From: Lampris incognitus
Taxonomy: Eukaryota; Chordata; Actinopteri; Lampriformes; Lampridae
Direction of reading: 5' to 3'
DNA: 64,000 nt
Assembly: GCF_029633865.1 (NCBI RefSeq)
Contig: NC_079219.1
Span: 18,367,463-18,431,462, forward strand
In this document: positions 61,278-64,000 of the stretch, piece by piece
Layout: every line of letters starts with the position of its first letter
How positions within the stretch are numbered: the stretch's first letter is position 1
Notes under the pieces: generated by a model
Seen by the model: only the letters and a program-made list of their open reading frames with translations
The model's database searches: none
Told to the model about the DNA's origin: nothing
Program-made: the position numbers and the translations under genes

Positions 61278-63930
61278 TACTACTGCTACTACAACTGCTA
61301 CTTTCAGCTGCTCCTGTTAGGGGTCGCCACAGTGGATCATCTGTTTCCATTTCTTCCTGTCTTCTGCATCTTCCTGTGTCACACCAGCCACCTGCATGTC
61401 CTCCCTCACCACATCCATAAACCTCTTTGGCCTTCCTCTTTTCCTCTTCCCTGGCAGCTCCATATTCAGCATCCGTCTCCAAATATACCCAGCATCTCTC
61501 CTCCACACATGTCCAAGCCATCTCAATCTTGCCTCTCTTGCTTTGTCTCCAAACCGTCCAACCTGAGGTGTCCCTCTAATATAATCATTCCTAGTCCTGT
61601 CCTTCGTCATCACGGCCAATGAAAATCTTAGCATCTTCAACGCTGCCACCGCCAGCTCCGCCTCCTGTCTTTTCGTCAGTGCCACTATCGCCAAACCATA
61701 TAACATAGCTGGTCTGACAACCATCTTGTCAACCTTCCCTTTAACTCTTGCTGGTACCCTTCTGTCGCAAATCACTCCTGACACTCTTCTCCACCCACTC
61801 CACCCTGCCTACACTCTCTTCTTCACCTCTCTTTTGCACTCCCCATAACTTTGGACAGTTGACCCCAAGTATTTAAACTCATATGCCTTCGTCACCTCCA
61901 CTCCTTGCATCCTCACCATTCCACTGTCCTCCCTCTCATTCACACATAGGTGTTCCATCTTGCTCCTACTGACTTTCATCCCTGTTCTCTCCAGTGCATA
62001 CCTCCACCTCTCCAGGCTCTCCTCAACCTGCACCTCACTCTCGCTACAGATCACAACGTGATCCGCAAACATCATAGTCCACGGAGGCTCCTGCCTGATC
62101 TCACCTGTCAACCTGTCCATCACCACTGCAAACAAGAAAGGGCTCAGAGCCGATCCTTGACATAATCCCACCTCCACCTTGAACCCATCTGTCATTCCAA
62201 TCACACGCCTCACCATTGTCACACTTCCCTCATACATATCCCGCACCACTCCTACATACTTCTCTGCAACTCCCGACTCTCTCATACAATACCACACCTC
62301 CTCTCTCGGCACCCTGTCATATGCTTTCTCCAAATCCACAAAGACACAGTGTAACTCCTTCTGGCCTTCTCTATACTTCTCAATTCTCAAAGCAAACATC
62401 GAATCTGTAGTGCTCTTTCGTGGCACTTCCCAATTCACTGTCCCCACATCATATTATCTTCTCTCTCTCTCATTTTCTTCATTCATCAGCACCTCAATGG
62501 ACTCCTTCCACCTTCTCAGCACACTCTCCTCGCTTGTCACCACATTTCACTATCCTTGATTGCCCTAACCTGCTGCACAGCCTTCCCAACTTGGTCCCTC
62601 TGTGTAGCCAATCGGTACAAGTCCTTTTCTCCTTCTTTAGTGTGCAACCTCTCATACAACTCACCATACGCCTTTTCCTTTTCCACCTCTCTCTTCGCTT
62701 TACGCTGCATCTCCTTGTACTCCTGTCTACTTTCTTCATTTCTATGACTATCCCACTTCTTCTTTTCCAACCTCTCCCTCTGTATATTTTGCTGTACTTC
62801 CTCCTCCCATCACCAAGTCTCCTTGTCTTCCTTCCTCTGTCCTGATGACACACCAAGTACCTTCCTAGCTGTCTTCCTCACTATTTCTGCAGTGCTTGCC
62901 CAGCCATCCGGCAACTCTTCACTACCACCCCAGTACCTGTCTTAACTCCCCCCTGAACTCCACACAACAGTCTTCCTTCTTCAACTTCCACCATTTGATC
63001 TTTGGTTCTGCCTTCACTCGCTTCCTCTTCTTGGTCTCCAAAGTCATCCTACACTACAGACCACCGTCCAATGCTGCCTAGCTACATTCTCTCCTGTCAC
63101 CTTGCAGTCTCCAATCCCTTTTAGATCGTGCCTTCTACATAAGATATAGTCCATCTGTGTGCACCTTCTTCCACTCTTGCACGTCACCCTGTATTCCTCC
63201 CTCTTCTTGAAATATGTATTCACCACAGCCATTTCCATCCTTTTCAGAAAATTCACCACCATCTGTCCTTCCACATTTCTCTCCTTGACACCATACTTAC
63301 TCATCACCTCCTCATCACCTCTGTTCCCTTCACCAACATGCCCACTGAAGTCTGCTCCAATCACGACTCTCTCCCCCTTGGGTTCACTCTCCATCATTTC
63401 ATCCAATTCACTCCAGAATTCTTCTTTCTCTTCCATCTCACACCCAACTTGCGGGGCATATGCACTGATAACATTCATCAACACACCTTCGATTTCCAGC
63501 TTCATACTCATCACTCTGTCTGACATTCTCTTCACCTCCAGCACACTCTTGACATACTCTTCCTTCAGAATTACCTGTACCCCATTTCTCCATGGTTTGA
63601 ACTCACCTCCGATGCTCCTGGCCTTACTCCCCTTCCACCTGGTCTCTTGCACACACAGTATACCTATCTTTCATCTTTCCATCATATCAGCCAGCTCTCT
63701 CCCTTTACCAGTCATAGTGCCAACATTCAAAGTTCTGCCGTCCCTCTCGCCCAACAGTAGCATAGTTTCCACCGGTACCCTGCTGGCTAATTGTACTGGT
63801 GGCGGTGGTTGGTAACCAGGGCTGTGACCGTCCCTGTATGGAAAGCTTATTTATGATCCACATATTTGATTTGGCAAAGATTTTATGCCAGATGCCCTTC
63901 CTGATGCAACCCTCCCCACTTATCCATATA
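61278..63930 (-). mobile_element. RTE LINE, second copy, inverted relative to the first
   Basis: On the minus strand the leader starts near 63930 (GGGGAGGGTTGCATCAGGAA). Then come the endonuclease at about 63650-63044 ([34 protein letters not shown]), a damaged and partly deleted middle, the RT palm (FVDLEKAYDRVPREEVWYCM; CQGSALSPFLFAVVMDRL; MMFADH at the catalytic box), the C-terminus (KYLGSTVQS; RLRWLGHVWRRDAGYIWRR) and the tail near 61278. The RT fingers region present in the first copy (KSGKAVGPD) is missing. Adjacent (CT)n is at 63937-64000. Confidence 0.88.
61317..63652 (-). pseudogene. RTE endonuclease/reverse transcriptase pseudogene, copy 2
   Basis: Open stretches: endonuclease 63652-63044, linker 62856-62494, RT palm 62447-61809 (212 codons without a stop), C-terminus 61784-61317. 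It is less damaged than copy 1 but has lost the RT fingers region between 62494 and 62447, and its catalytic box reads FADH. Confidence 0.85.
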
Positions 63931-63936
63931 CATATA

Positions 63937-63987
<51 letters not shown>

Positions 63988-64000
63988 CTCTCTCTCTCTC
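63937..64000. repeat. (CT)n microsatellite at window end
   Basis: CTCTCT repeats running off the window. Confidence 0.95.

Overview
This window is vertebrate nuclear DNA, most likely from a teleost fish. It has two multi-exon genes with GT-AG introns, several Tc1-type transposons, RTE- and L2-type LINEs, three tRNA-derived SINE families of the kind seen in fish, hAT-like MITEs, and very dense (CA)n, (AT)n, (GATA)n and minisatellite DNA. Nothing prokaryotic is present. The species cannot be read from the sequence.

The two real genes are secreted decoy receptors of the TNF-receptor superfamily, both on the minus strand and head to tail. The upstream one is osteoprotegerin (tnfrsf11b; six coding exons between 52141 and 26750, 407 aa from the preferred start). 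About 2.4 kb beyond its stop lies a decoy-receptor-3-like gene (tnfrsf6b-like; five coding exons between 24246 and 20062, 300 aa). Every junction was worked out by hand; all introns are GT-AG, phases agree and both reading frames are intact. Both proteins have a signal peptide, four cysteine-rich domains and no membrane segment. Osteoprotegerin adds two death-domain-like modules and a basic tail; the other has a short helical tail. Family knowledge: osteoprotegerin blocks RANKL and TRAIL, and DcR3 blocks FasL, LIGHT and TL1A.

Layout. 1-5 kb: a Tc1 end, a near-perfect Tc1 foldback palindrome and a near full-length RTE LINE with a 20-bp target-site duplication. 5-9 kb: a decayed Tc1 element and a SINE. 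9-13 kb: two SINEs and an orphan CpG-rich block. 13.5-16 kb: a 28-bp minisatellite of about 57 units inside a probable pogo-like remnant. 16.5-19.7 kb: a Tc1 element with double repeats in its ends, two SINEs and (AT)n tracts. 20-24.3 kb: tnfrsf6b-like. 24.3-26.7 kb: intergenic DNA and the probable osteoprotegerin 3' UTR. 26.7-52.2 kb: tnfrsf11b, with introns full of transposons and microsatellites. 52.4-61 kb: a polypyrimidine block, a hAT-like MITE with 8-bp duplication, a SINE, L2-type LINE tails and a hairpin MITE. 61.3-63.9 kb: a second RTE copy, inverted relative to the first, so the two RTE copies bracket the receptor pair.

The points most worth following up are the tandem osteoprotegerin/DcR3 pair, an additional osteoprotegerin intron bounded by near-identical 8-mers, the Tc1 foldback whose symmetry runs past the TA target, and the higher-order minisatellite.
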